A stretch of DNA of 64,000 nucleotides from Claveliimonas intestinigallinarum (GCA_019115145.1 DXED01000022.1:1-64000); one strand, 5' to 3'. Shown: positions 1 through 9,108, numbered from the stretch's first letter. Program-made: numbers and translations. The notes: generated from the letters alone by a model not told the origin.

Positions 1-554
1 TCCGGCAGCACCAGACGCATCGGCAGCCCGCCATATTTCAGGTAATCCGCAAAAAGCTGTTCCCTGGTATAAGGAAGTCCATTGTTCTCATAAAATTCCT
101 GTATCTCAGACAATACAAAAGGATACACATGAAAAGAAACATATCTTCCTGCCATATTTGTTGCCAGTTCACCGGACAGCAGTTTGCTGTTGGAGCCTGT
201 CACATAGATATCGCAGTCAAAATCAATCCGGAAGGAAGGGATAACCGAGTGCCACTCTTTTACATGCTGGATCTCGTCAAAAAAAAGATATACTTTGCCA
301 TCCACCTGCTCCGCCCGTTCTGTAACATACTGATAAAGATTATCTGCATCCTCCAGCTTTTTAAAACGCCGGGACTCAAAATTGATCTCTATGATATTTT
401 CCCTTGGCACTCCACGTTCTAAAAGAACATCACGGATCTGCGAGAGCAGGATCGTCTTTCCGCTTCTTCTAAGGCCAATCAATACCTTGATCAGATCCTG
501 GTCAATGAATGGACGTATCTTATCCAGATACAAATTTCGTCTTATCATCTCCAT
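1..554 (-). CDS. AAA-family ATPase with DUF4143-type architecture (3' part outside window)
   Basis: The reverse strand reads from ATG at 554 to the left edge without a stop, giving 184 residues of an incomplete protein. It starts MEMIRRNLYLDKIRPFID and shows a Walker A loop (GLRRSGKT, about residues 26-33), a Walker B strand ending FFDEIQ, and the sensor-like ITGSNSKLLSGE-type segment (here VTGSNSKLLSGE). This order is that of the AAA_14 ATPases, which carry a C-terminal DUF4143 nuclease-like domain; that half would lie beyond position 1. The family is common in gut anaerobes, often in several copies, and its cellular role is poorly defined. A degraded C-terminal piece of a protein of the same family lies at 19855-20134. 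The start was chosen because the other nearby ATG (558) runs into a stop. Confidence 0.85.
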   Translation of the reverse strand, partial: MEMIRRNLYLDKIRPFIDQDLIKVLIGLRRSGKTILLSQIRDVLLERGVPRENIIEINFESRRFKKLEDADNLYQYVTERAEQVDGKVYLFFDEIQHVKEWHSVIPSFRIDFDCDIYVTGSNSKLLSGELATNMAGRYVSFHVYPFVLSEIQEFYENNGLPYTREQLFADYLKYGGLPMRLVLP

Positions 555-654
555 ACATTCCACGTCCTTCGTTGGTTTTATCATTATTATACCGTATACT
601 TTTATTATAATCAACTTATTGTCCGTTTATACAAAGACAATTACACGCCTTTTC

Positions 655-1518
655 TCATTTTTCTTTTTCCGGCTTCCCCTGCTGCTCGTACCGCCAGGTT
701 CTGGGAGAGACGCCGTACACATTTTTGAAGGCCCTGGAAAAATGGAGCTGGTTGGGATAGCCCACCGCGTTTCCCACGTCCGCAATGGAAAGGGAGGTCA
801 TCTTCAGAAGCTCTCCTGCCTTGGACATGCGGTAGGAGATGAGAAACTCCTGGGGAGATCTGCCCACCGTGTCGTGGAAGATCTTGCCGAAATAGCTCCG
901 GTTCAGGTTGCAGAAGGCCGCGATGTCTTCCACCGAGATATCGTTCTGGAAATTCTGCTCAATGAAGGCGATGGCCTCCCGGATGTAGAAGTCCCGCATC
1001 CGGCTCCCGGGGTTCTGGATCGGGGAGGAGGCGGACTGGCTCAGGTAGTCCAGAAACAGGTACAGGTGGCCGATCAGGTGAAAGGGGGACTCCTGGGAGT
1101 GGTTGGCGATGTAGAGCATCTCCTCCTTCATCTGCCGGGCCAGATCCTTGTGTTTGGGCCGGTATACGGGAGAATTGACGGAGAAGCCGGAGGCCTCGAT
1201 CAGCTCCTTGGCCTTCAGCCCGTCAAACTCCAGCCAGGTGTACTCCCAGGGAAGTTCATTGTCTGCTATGTAGGTGCAGATCTGGTGGGGAAAGATCATG
1301 AACCCCTGTCCGCTCTTGATATTGTAGGTGATAGAGTCCTTCCGGGAATTGTGGGCGGTCAGTTTCCCGGTGCCGGAGATGACGTAATGGAACAGATAGT
1401 GGTTCCTGGCCGCCGGGCCGAAGGAGTGGGCCGGGTCGCACTGCTCCCAGCCGTACTGGTACAGCCCCAGATCAATGAAATTTTCGCTTGGAAAAATGGA
1501 GTACAGAATATTGCTCAT
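655..1518 (-). CDS. AraC family transcriptional regulator
   Basis: A 287-residue regulator with an N-terminal cupin-like sugar-sensing domain (about residues 20-150) and a C-terminal pair of helix-turn-helix motifs (about 190-285), including the AraC signature around VGYPNQLHFSRAFKNVYG. I place the start at the ATG at 1518 (MSNILYSIF) because a GAGGAGG ribosome site lies 9 bases upstream; an upstream in-frame start at 1593 has no such site. It is divergent from the ABC importer at 1705, with two perfect 14-base direct repeats between them, so it is probably the activator of that operon. The inducer is likely an alpha-galactoside or related oligosaccharide, inferred from the neighbouring GH36 and GH13 enzymes. 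Confidence 0.9.
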   Translation of the reverse strand: MSNILYSIFPSENFIDLGLYQYGWEQCDPAHSFGPAARNHYLFHYVISGTGKLTAHNSRKDSITYNIKSGQGFMIFPHQICTYIADNELPWEYTWLEFDGLKAKELIEASGFSVNSPVYRPKHKDLARQMKEEMLYIANHSQESPFHLIGHLYLFLDYLSQSASSPIQNPGSRMRDFYIREAIAFIEQNFQNDISVEDIAAFCNLNRSYFGKIFHDTVGRSPQEFLISYRMSKAGELLKMTSLSIADVGNAVGYPNQLHFSRAFKNVYGVSPRTWRYEQQGKPEKEK

Positions 1519-1591
1519 CGTGCAGGCCTCCTCAATGTTTTCCCTATTATATACCAAAATGCTTGCTGACATCAATATATACTCTGAAAAC

Positions 1592-1655
1592 ACGCATAAT
1601 GATATAAAACAAAAAAAACAGCGGTATTTATAGACGCATAATGATATGTTACAAT
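1592..1655 (+). promoter_or_regulatory. AraC-type direct-repeat operator and importer promoter
   Basis: The 14-base word ACGCATAATGATAT occurs twice without mismatch, at 1592-1605 and 1634-1647, exactly 42 bases apart (about four helical turns). A TACAAT -10 box lies at 1650-1655, 50 bases before the lipoprotein gene, with only a poor -35 match. Direct repeats in phase beside a weak promoter are the usual target of AraC-type activators. The repeats lie in the divergent gap between the regulator and the operon. Confidence 0.65.
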
Positions 1656-1704
1656 ATATCTACCGTGAAAAAGCAAAGCAAAAATGCGGAAAGGAGATAT
1701 GAAA

Positions 1705-2991
1705 ATGAGAGGAAAAAGTGCAAGGTACCTCAGTGCGGCGCTGGTCATTGTCATGACCGGCGGGCTGATGCTGTCAGGCTGCTCGGGAAACAGTGAATCA
1801 AGCGGAAAGACCGAGATCGAGATCCTTCAGTACAAGCCGGAAGCAGCCACCTATTTTGACCAGGTGGAAGAGGAGTTCAATGCTACTCACGATGACATTC
1901 ATCTGACCATTGATTCCCCCAACGATGCGTCTACGATCATGAGGACAAGATTTATTCGGGAGGATTATCCGGATATTATCGGAATTGGAGGGGATATCAA
2001 CTACTCCTACTATGTGGATGCGGAGATCCTGGCCGATGTGTCCGACTACGAGGGTATGGAGAACATCAAGGACTCCTACATCGACATTGCGGAGGCCCTG
2101 GAGATCGTTCCCGCAGACGGCACCTACATCGTGCCCTACGTGGCCAATGCGGCAGGTATCCTCTACAACAAAGATATGTTTGAGGAGCACGGCTGGGAGA
2201 TTCCCACGACATGGGACGAGCTCATCAGCCTGTGCGAGGAGATCAAGGCGGAGGGCATCCTTCCCTTCTACTTTGGATTCCGCGACACATGGACCTGTCT
2301 GGCACCCTGGAATGCCATTGCAGTTGACCTGGCTCCCGCAGACCTGTGCAAGCAGGTGAACAGAGGAGAGGCTACTTTTACAGAAGGGTATAAAGAGGCG
2401 GCGGAGAAGTACATCCAGCTGATGGAATACGGACCCGATGATCCGGTGGCCTACGGCTACAATGACGCTTGCACCGCTTTTGCCAGAGGAGAGTCGGCCA
2501 TGTACCCCATCGGAAGCTATGCGGTGCCTCAGATCCTCTCCGTTAACCCGGAGATGAATATCGACTCCTTTGTCATGCCTGCAAGTGACAACCCGGACGG
2601 AAACACACTGAACTCCGGTATCGACCTGGGCTTCTGCGTGACGGCGGACTGCCCCAACAAGGAGGCCGCCTACGAGGTGCTGGACTTCCTCCTGGAAGAC
2701 GAGAATATCCAGGCCTACATAGATGATCAGAACGCCATCCCCTGCAAGGAGGGAGAGTTTGACCTGGCTCCCCAGCTGGACGGCATGACAGAGTACATAG
2801 AGTCCGGCAATATGACCGACTATCAGGATCACTACTATCCCTCAGAGATGGCGGCAGACGCCATTCTGCAGACATTTGTCATCGACAAGGATGTGGATGG
2901 CTTCCTGGCAAGATTTGACAAGGACTGGCAGCGCTACAACCGTGACATTATCCGCGAAGTGCAGGAATATGATGAAGAGCACGGCGAGTAG
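1705..2991 (+). CDS. ABC transporter sugar-binding lipoprotein
   Basis: A 428-residue extracellular solute-binding protein of family 1 (carbohydrate type). The N-terminus has a positively charged start, a hydrophobic stretch and the lipobox LSGC with the lipidated cysteine near residue 26, followed by a Ser/Gly-rich linker. The body has the usual two-lobed sugar-binding pattern (FNATHDDI near the start, WDELISLCEEIKAEG in the middle, and the ARGESAMYPIGSYA segment). Three ATGs occur close together; the one at 1705 is best placed, 8 bases after AAGGAG, while 1684 and 1699 are too close or upstream. It is the first gene of the importer operon and should deliver substrate to the two permeases downstream. 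The ATPase is not encoded here, so a shared MsmK-type ATPase elsewhere is inferred. Confidence 0.92.
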   Translation: MRGKSARYLSAALVIVMTGGLMLSGCSGNSESSGKTEIEILQYKPEAATYFDQVEEEFNATHDDIHLTIDSPNDASTIMRTRFIREDYPDIIGIGGDINYSYYVDAEILADVSDYEGMENIKDSYIDIAEALEIVPADGTYIVPYVANAAGILYNKDMFEEHGWEIPTTWDELISLCEEIKAEGILPFYFGFRDTWTCLAPWNAIAVDLAPADLCKQVNRGEATFTEGYKEAAEKYIQLMEYGPDDPVAYGYNDACTAFARGESAMYPIGSYAVPQILSVNPEMNIDSFVMPASDNPDGNTLNSGIDLGFCVTADCPNKEAAYEVLDFLLEDENIQAYIDDQNAIPCKEGEFDLAPQLDGMTEYIESGNMTDYQDHYYPSEMAADAILQTFVIDKDVDGFLARFDKDWQRYNRDIIREVQEYDEEHGE

Positions 2992-3009
2992 GAAAGGAGT
3001 GGGGATAAA

Positions 3010-3876
3010 ATGAAGAATGAAAGAAAACGGACATTCCTGTTGATAACAATACCGATCCTGGCATTATTTGTCTGCTTCAACACCATACCTCTGATCCGGG
3101 GCGTTATCTACAGCTTTACGAACTTTAAGGGATTTGGTACCTACGACTGGGTAGGACTTCGGAACTATATGGACCTGTTTACCGACTCACGTGTGGGAGG
3201 CTCCTACCTGTTCACGTTTAAGCTGGCCATCTGCGCCACCATCATCACCAACGTGATCAGCCTGATCCTGGCCCTGGGCCTGAACAGCAAGATCCGTGCA
3301 AAGGGATTTTTCCGGGCGGCGTACTTCCTGCCAAACGTGCTGGGAGCGCTGGTAGTAGGCTACGTGTTCCAGTACCTGTTTACATACATCCTGCCGGCCT
3401 TCGGCGAGATGATCGGAAACAAGACATTGAGCTCCAGCCTCCTCTCTAATGAGAGCACAGCCTGGTTTGCCATCGTCATTGTGTGCTGCTGGCAGAACAT
3501 AGCCATGAACACGATCATTTACATCTCCGGTCTGCAGACTGTGCCGGAGGACGTGTACGAGGCCGGCTCCCTGGACGGGGCCACAGGCTGGAAGCAGTTC
3601 AGATACCTGACCTTCCCGCTGATCATTCCCTTCTTTACCATCAACATGGTGCTCTGCGTGAAGAACTTCCTCATGGTATTCGACCAGATCATGGCCATGA
3701 CACAGGGAGGACCTGCACAGAGTACGGAGTCCATCTCCTATCTGATCTACAACAATGGTATGAAGGGCGGAAGCTTTGGATACCAGAGCGCTAACGCCGT
3801 TATCTTCTTCATCGTGATCGTGGCGATCTCCGCGGCACAGATGAGCATCTCCAGCAGGAAGGAGGAGCAGTTATAA
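3010..3876 (+). CDS. ABC sugar permease, MalF/UgpA type
   Basis: A 288-residue inner-membrane permease with about six hydrophobic segments. The cytoplasmic EAA loop, which docks the ATPase, is visible as EAGSLDGATGWKQFRYLTFP. A ribosome site (GGAAAGGAG) sits 18-25 bases after the binding-protein gene. The stop codon shares one base with the start of the next permease, so the two are translationally coupled. Together they form the heterodimeric channel of a CUT1-type carbohydrate importer. Confidence 0.93.
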   Translation: MKNERKRTFLLITIPILALFVCFNTIPLIRGVIYSFTNFKGFGTYDWVGLRNYMDLFTDSRVGGSYLFTFKLAICATIITNVISLILALGLNSKIRAKGFFRAAYFLPNVLGALVVGYVFQYLFTYILPAFGEMIGNKTLSSSLLSNESTAWFAIVIVCCWQNIAMNTIIYISGLQTVPEDVYEAGSLDGATGWKQFRYLTFPLIIPFFTINMVLCVKNFLMVFDQIMAMTQGGPAQSTESISYLIYNNGMKGGSFGYQSANAVIFFIVIVAISAAQMSISSRKEEQL

Positions 3877-4718
3877 TGAAAAAAGTAGATAAAGTCAAGA
3901 CAAACTGGCCGGTTATGGTCCTTCTGATCCTGGGACTGAGCACTATCGTGTTCCCCCTGTATATGGCTGTTGTGATCGCCTTTAAGCAGCCCTCTGAGAT
4001 GACCAACAGTATTTCCGGCATCCTTTCCCTGCCGAAGAGCTGGAGCCTTTCCAACTTTGCTCAGGCCATGGAGGTGACAGATTTCTGGAGATCCCTTGGA
4101 AACAGTATCCTGATCACGGTTGTGACGGTGGTGCTCTCCATCCTTCTCCACTCCATGATGGGATACGCTATCGGACGTAACAGGGCCCACAGCAGGTTCT
4201 ACAAATTTGTGTACCTCTTTATCGTCAGCGGTATGTTCGTGCCATTTGCCATCCTGATGATGCCCCTGGCAAAACAGACCGCAGAGCTCGGACTGGCAAA
4301 TTGGGCTGGCGTTATCATCCTGTATGTGGTATTCTATATGCCGATGAACGTACTTCTGTACTCCGGCTACCTTGTCAATATCCCCATCGCTCTTGAGGAG
4401 GCGGCCAGGGTGGACGGTGCCAGCACATGGCGCACCTACTGGAAGGTCATCTTCCCCATCATGAAGCCCATGCATGCGACAGTTGCCATTATCACAGCTC
4501 TGGCTGTATGGAATGACGTTATGACACCGCTTGTCATCATGTCCGGAACGGGACAGAACACACTGCCTCTGGCACAGCTGAATTTCCAGACCCAGTTCGG
4601 CACAAACTACAACCTTGCATTTGCATCCTATCTGCTGGCATTGATCCCGATCCTTATCTTCTATGTGATCTGCCAGAAACAGATTATCAACGGTGTTGTA
4701 AACGGAGCTGTAAAATAA
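3876..4718 (+). CDS. ABC sugar permease, MalG/UgpE type
   Basis: A 280-residue membrane protein that pairs with the preceding permease. Hydrophobic segments start at about residue 13. The EAA loop is clear (EEAARVDGASTWRTYWKVIF), and the C-terminus ends QIINGVVNGAVK, typical of MalG-like subunits. Its start overlaps the previous stop (TAATG), which indicates balanced synthesis of the two subunits. The gene ends 165 bases before the alpha-galactosidase, with a strong hairpin in the gap. Confidence 0.93.
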   Translation: MKKVDKVKTNWPVMVLLILGLSTIVFPLYMAVVIAFKQPSEMTNSISGILSLPKSWSLSNFAQAMEVTDFWRSLGNSILITVVTVVLSILLHSMMGYAIGRNRAHSRFYKFVYLFIVSGMFVPFAILMMPLAKQTAELGLANWAGVIILYVVFYMPMNVLLYSGYLVNIPIALEEAARVDGASTWRTYWKVIFPIMKPMHATVAIITALAVWNDVMTPLVIMSGTGQNTLPLAQLNFQTQFGTNYNLAFASYLLALIPILIFYVICQKQIINGVVNGAVK

Positions 4719-4754
4719 TAAATACGTTCAGATGTAGTTTATTGCATCTGCCGG

Positions 4755-4795
4755 GGAGCGGGTGTGTGCGCCGCTGTGGCGCATGTGCCCGCTCC
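4755..4795 (+). promoter_or_regulatory. Long intercistronic RNA hairpin between importer and enzyme genes
   Basis: Bases 4755-4772 pair with 4778-4795 around a 5-base loop, giving an 18-pair stem with four G-T wobbles in its middle. No long T-tract follows directly (only a short CTTTTA about 10 bases on), so it is a poor terminator. Similar stem-loops between importer and enzyme genes often slow RNA decay or act as partial terminators, so the two halves are expressed at different levels; that role is inferred. Confidence 0.6.
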
Positions 4796-4883
4796 TACGG
4801 CTTTTACGCCTGCCGGAGCTCTGGTGGAAGGGACCTGCGGGCGGCCCATATTTACTTTTTACAGATCAGGAGAGACAAAAAAG

Positions 4884-7067
4884 ATGAGTATTATTTACGA
4901 TGAAACATGCAGAACCATTACACTACACACGAGACATACCACATATCAGATGCAGATCGACCGGTACGGCTTTCTGCTGCACCTGTACTATGGAAAATAC
5001 GCGGAAGGGTGCATGGACTACCTGCTGACCTACTATGACAGAGGATTTTCCGGCAATCCCTACGAGGCGGGGACGGACAAGACCTACTCCATGGATTCTC
5101 TGCCCCAGGAGTTCCCCTCCCTGGGCACCGGGGACTACCGGACGCCGGCCTGCATCATCAAAAATACGGACCGCACCTACTGCAGTGATTTCCGCTATGT
5201 GACCCACACCATCCGGGAGGGCAAGTATTCCCTCCCCGGCCTGCCTGCCGTGTACGCGGACGACAGCGAGGCCCAGACGCTGGAGGTGGTCCTGGAGGAT
5301 CCGGTGACAGGGGTGCTGGCGGTGCTGCTCTACGGCGTGCTGCCCGAGTACGATGTGATCACCAGGAGCGTGAAGATCGTGAATGCCAGCAAGGGCTATA
5401 TTTCTGTGAAAAAGCTGGCCCCGGCCTGTCTGGATCTCGTGGGAGGAGATTATGACTTCCTCACCTTCTACGGGCGCCACGCCATGGAGAGAAACTGCCA
5501 GAGGATGCCTGTGGGACACGGCACTTCAAAGATCGGAAGTCTCAGGGGAACCTCCAGCCACCAGTACAATCCGGCTGTCATCCTGGCGGAGCACGACGCC
5601 ACTGAGGATGCGGGAAGCTGCTACGGCATGGCCTTTGTATACAGCGGCGGCTTCCAGAGCGAGGCGGGCAAGGACCAGTACTCCCAGACCAGACTGCTCA
5701 TGGGCTTCAGCGAGGAGCAGTTCGCCTACCCCTTAAATCCTGGGGAGGATCTCCAGTCTCCGGAGGTGATCATGACCTACTCGGGAGAGGGACTGGCAAA
5801 GCTGTCACAGAATTTCCACCGCTGCATCCGCACGCACCTGTGCAGAGGGAAATATAAGGAGACAGTGAGGCCCATCCTTATCAACAGCTGGGAGGCGTCC
5901 TACTTTGACTTCACAGGGGAGAGTCTTCTTGCTCTGGCCCGGCAGGCGGCGGACTTAGGGATTGAGATGTTCGTCCTGGACGACGGCTGGTTCGGCAACA
6001 GGGACAGCGACCTGCGGGGACTGGGAGACTGGAAGGTCAACGAGAAGAAGCTGGGCTGCAGTCTGGGCGAGCTGATCACAAAGATCAACGGCATGGGCAT
6101 GAAGTTCGGCATCTGGATCGAGCCGGAGATGGTCAATGAGGACAGCGAACTGTACCGGGAGCATCCGGACTGGGCCTTTGTCATACCGGGACGGCGGCCT
6201 AACCGCTCCAGATACCAGCTTGTCCTGGATTTCTCCAGAAAAGAAGTGGTGGACTACATTTATGAGCAGATCTGCGCTGTCCTGGATCAGGGCAATGTGG
6301 AATATATCAAGTGGGATATGAACCGGAGCCTTGCGGATATCTACTCCGCCACAGCGGACAGCCAGGGGCGGGTGCTTCACGACTATGTGCTGGGGCTCTA
6401 TGATTTCCTGGAGAGGCTGGTGAACCGGTATCCCAATATTCTGATCGAGGGCTGCAGCGGCGGCGGTGGACGCTTTGACGCCGGCATGCTCTACTACACG
6501 CCCCAGATCTGGTGCAGCGACAACACGGATCCCATCGACCGGCTGGAGATCCAGTACGGAACCTCCTTCATCTATCCGGCCTCCTCTGTGGGAGCCCACG
6601 TGTCCGCGTCGCCCAACCACCAGACAAGGAGGGTGACCTCCATGAAGACGAGGGGCATGGTGGCCATGGCCGGCACCTTCGGCTACGAGCTGAACCTAAA
6701 CGAGCTGGGCGAGGAGGAGAAGGACGAGATCCGGCGCCAGATCGCGGAGTACAAGAAGTATGCGGCTCTCGTGCAGCGAGGCACCTACTATCGGCTCACC
6801 AATCCCCAGACCGACAACCAGGGGGCCTGGGAGTTCGTGTCCGAGGACCAGAGGGAAGCCCTTGTGCAGGTGGTGGGCATCAAGAAGCACGCCAACATGA
6901 CCGTGGACTACATCAAAGTGAAGGGCCTGAAGGAAAATACTATGTACCGGGATACGGAGACAGGCAGGCTGTACAACAGCACGGCCCTGCGTGAGGCGGG
7001 CGTGCCCAAGCCGGTGCTGGAAGGAGAGTACCAGGCCTACCAGTGGCATTTTGTATGTGAAGACTAA
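4884..7067 (+). CDS. Alpha-galactosidase, glycoside hydrolase family 36
   Basis: A 727-residue enzyme, the usual length for bacterial GH36 alpha-galactosidases (about 720-740). It removes terminal alpha-1,6-galactose from raffinose-type sugars. The GH36 fingerprint is clear: YIKWDMNR with the nucleophile Asp478, and WCSDNTD with the acid/base Asp546. The GCSGGGGRFDAGMLYY segment lies just before the acid/base. The start at 4884 is preceded by AGGAGA about 10 bases upstream; an in-frame ATG at 4764 lies inside the intergenic hairpin and would add 40 unrelated residues. There is no signal peptide, so hydrolysis is cytoplasmic after import by the ABC system. The galactose formed can feed galK and galT at 17-20 kb. 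Confidence 0.95.
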   Translation: MSIIYDETCRTITLHTRHTTYQMQIDRYGFLLHLYYGKYAEGCMDYLLTYYDRGFSGNPYEAGTDKTYSMDSLPQEFPSLGTGDYRTPACIIKNTDRTYCSDFRYVTHTIREGKYSLPGLPAVYADDSEAQTLEVVLEDPVTGVLAVLLYGVLPEYDVITRSVKIVNASKGYISVKKLAPACLDLVGGDYDFLTFYGRHAMERNCQRMPVGHGTSKIGSLRGTSSHQYNPAVILAEHDATEDAGSCYGMAFVYSGGFQSEAGKDQYSQTRLLMGFSEEQFAYPLNPGEDLQSPEVIMTYSGEGLAKLSQNFHRCIRTHLCRGKYKETVRPILINSWEASYFDFTGESLLALARQAADLGIEMFVLDDGWFGNRDSDLRGLGDWKVNEKKLGCSLGELITKINGMGMKFGIWIEPEMVNEDSELYREHPDWAFVIPGRRPNRSRYQLVLDFSRKEVVDYIYEQICAVLDQGNVEYIKWDMNRSLADIYSATADSQGRVLHDYVLGLYDFLERLVNRYPNILIEGCSGGGGRFDAGMLYYTPQIWCSDNTDPIDRLEIQYGTSFIYPASSVGAHVSASPNHQTRRVTSMKTRGMVAMAGTFGYELNLNELGEEEKDEIRRQIAEYKKYAALVQRGTYYRLTNPQTDNQGAWEFVSEDQREALVQVVGIKKHANMTVDYIKVKGLKENTMYRDTETGRLYNSTALREAGVPKPVLEGEYQAYQWHFVCED

Positions 7068-7098
7068 TCCAAATCATTGTAAACGGGGGATGAGACAG

Positions 7099-9108
7099 AT
7101 GGCAGGAACAACGAAGAAGCAAAGCGTGGCGGCGAAGAAGACAACCGCGGCGGAAAAGAAGACAACCGCGGCAGCAAAGAAGACAACCGCGGCAGCAAAG
7201 AAGACAACTGCGGCGGCGAAGAAGCCGGCAGCTAAGACCAGGGAGACGGCGGCCCAGAAGAGAGAGCGGGAGAAACGGGAGCAGTCCGACCGCGTTTTCG
7301 CAAAGCGGCTGGGACGCCACCACGATGAGCTGCGGTGGCTGTACATGGAGCTGTACGGCAATGATGATATGTTTGCCGAGCTCTGCGATCAGATGAAATG
7401 GTACTATGACCAGAGAAATGACAAGCTGAAAAAGCTGGACGCCCAGAGAGAGGCGGAAGGCGAGTGGTACCGGAAGAGAGACATGCTTGGCATGATGATG
7501 TACATTGACAATTTCGCCGGGAATATCAAGGGTGTGCAGGAGAAGCTTCCCTATCTGGAGAAGTGCAATGTGAACTACGTGCACCTGATGCCCTTCCTGG
7601 ACTCTCCCAAGGGGCGGTCCGACGGCGGCTACGCTGTGGCCGATTTCCGGAAGGTGAAGCCGGAGCTGGGAACTATGGAGGACCTGTCAGAGCTGGCGGA
7701 GAAATGCCATGAGAAGGAAATCAGCCTGTGCATGGATTTTGTCATGAACCACACCTCCGAGGATCACGAGTGGGCCAGGAGAGCCCGCCAGGGAGACGGA
7801 GAGTACATGAGCCGGTATTTCTTCTACGCCGACCCGGCTATCCCACGGGAGTATGAGAAGACGGTGCCCCAGGTATTTCCCACCACAGCGCCGGGTAATT
7901 TTACCTATCTGCCGGAGATGGGACACTATGTGATGACGACGTTTTACCCCTACCAGTGGGATCTGAACTACAGCAACCCCAGGGTATTCAATGAGATGAT
8001 GTACAATTTCCTCTACCTGGCCAACCAGGGCATGGACATCATCCGCATCGACGCAGTGCCCTATATCTGGAAGCAGCTGGGGACCAATTGCCGGAACCTG
8101 CCCCAGGTCCACACCATTGTCCGCATGATGCGCATGATCGGCGAGATCGTGTGCCCGGGGATCGTGCTCCTGGGAGAAGTGGTCATGGAGCCAAAAGAGG
8201 TGGCTCCCTATTTCGGCACAGTGGAGAAGCCGGAGTGCCATATGCTCTACAATGTGACCACCATGGCCACTACCTGGCACACTGTGGCCACGAGGGACAT
8301 CCGCCTGCTCCGGAAGCAGATGGACGTGGTCTGCTCTCTTCCGAGAGAGTACACCTTCCTCAACTATCTGCGGTGCCACGACGACATCGGCTGGGGCCTG
8401 GACTATGCCTCCCTGAAGGAGTGGGGCATGGAGGAAGTCTCCCACAAGAAGTACCTGAACGACTATTTCCAGGGCAAGACTCCGGGAAGCGTCAGCAGAG
8501 GCGAGCTCTACAATGAGGATCCGGTGACCGGGGACGCCAGGTTCTGCGCCACCACCGCCTCCATGTGCGGCGTGGAGAGCGCGGGCTTTGAGCAGAATGA
8601 GGAGAAGATGGACTGGGCCATCCGCAAGGATCTCATGCTCCACGCCTACATGTTCACGCAGTCCGGCATCCCCATGCTCTACAGCGGGGACGAGATCGGC
8701 CAGGTGAACGACTACACCTACAAGGATGACCCGGACAAGGCACCTGACTCCCGGTATATCCACAGAGGAAAATTCTGCTGGGAGCTGACAGAGCACATCA
8801 AGGACAAGGACAGTGTGCAGGGTCGGATCTTTAACGGGCTGGAAAAGCTGGAGAAAATCCGCAGGACCGAGGCTGTGTTTGACGCGGACGCGGAGGTGTA
8901 CACGAAGGACTACAGCGATCAGTCCATCCTGTGGATCGTCCGCAGGTCCGAAGGGGAGGAGCTCCACGCTGTGTTCAACTTCAGCGACCAGGGGCGCACT
9001 ATCTGGATGCCGGAGAAAGCGCGGTACACGAACCTCGTGACAGGCGTCACCAAGGAAGTGGAGACAGTGGAGCTGTCCGGATGGGATTTTGTCTGGATGA
9101 AGAGATAG
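7099..9108 (+). CDS. GH13 amylosucrase-like glucosidase/transglucosidase with KKTTAAA-repeat N-terminal tail
   Basis: A 669-residue alpha-amylase superfamily enzyme. The catalytic residues are Asp318 (IIRIDAVP), Glu360 (LLGEVVM) and Asp428 (RCHDDIGWG), with region I at DFVMNHTSEDHEW. The spacing between them (42 and 68) and the N-terminal helical domain before the barrel resemble amylosucrases and sucrose hydrolases of GH13 rather than amylases, so sucrose or an alpha-glucoside is the likely substrate; the exact activity is not settled. Residues 1 to about 55 form a basic Lys/Ala/Thr tail with four 7-residue repeats, unusual in this family. The start at 7099 follows a GGGGGA site by 8 bases; 7090 is a second option. 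It lies 31 bases after the GH36 gene, in the same operon. With GH36 it could split raffinose completely. Confidence 0.85.
   Translation: MAGTTKKQSVAAKKTTAAEKKTTAAAKKTTAAAKKTTAAAKKPAAKTRETAAQKREREKREQSDRVFAKRLGRHHDELRWLYMELYGNDDMFAELCDQMKWYYDQRNDKLKKLDAQREAEGEWYRKRDMLGMMMYIDNFAGNIKGVQEKLPYLEKCNVNYVHLMPFLDSPKGRSDGGYAVADFRKVKPELGTMEDLSELAEKCHEKEISLCMDFVMNHTSEDHEWARRARQGDGEYMSRYFFYADPAIPREYEKTVPQVFPTTAPGNFTYLPEMGHYVMTTFYPYQWDLNYSNPRVFNEMMYNFLYLANQGMDIIRIDAVPYIWKQLGTNCRNLPQVHTIVRMMRMIGEIVCPGIVLLGEVVMEPKEVAPYFGTVEKPECHMLYNVTTMATTWHTVATRDIRLLRKQMDVVCSLPREYTFLNYLRCHDDIGWGLDYASLKEWGMEEVSHKKYLNDYFQGKTPGSVSRGELYNEDPVTGDARFCATTASMCGVESAGFEQNEEKMDWAIRKDLMLHAYMFTQSGIPMLYSGDEIGQVNDYTYKDDPDKAPDSRYIHRGKFCWELTEHIKDKDSVQGRIFNGLEKLEKIRRTEAVFDADAEVYTKDYSDQSILWIVRRSEGEELHAVFNFSDQGRTIWMPEKARYTNLVTGVTKEVETVELSGWDFVWMKR
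7141..7224 (+). repeat. Four tandem 21-base repeats inside the GH13 gene
   Basis: Units at 7141-7161, 7162-7182, 7183-7203 and 7204-7224 encode TTAAEKK, TTAAAKK, TTAAAKK and TTAAAKK. Units 2 and 3 are identical at the DNA level; units 1 and 4 differ at a few bases. Near-identity suggests recent slippage or active copy-number change, so tail length may vary between strains. Confidence 0.9.

Noticed and set aside
1798..2832. Open frame of 344 codons on the minus strand opposite the lipoprotein gene
   Set aside because: No recognisable domain; codon bias fits the plus-strand binding protein.
4764..4883. Upstream start of the alpha-galactosidase
   Set aside because: It begins inside the intercistronic hairpin and gives 40 residues with no family match.
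6991..7098. Extension of the GH13 frame into the GH36 gene (ATG 6991)
   Set aside because: The added 36 residues are an out-of-frame copy of the GH36 end; the ribosome site supports 7099.
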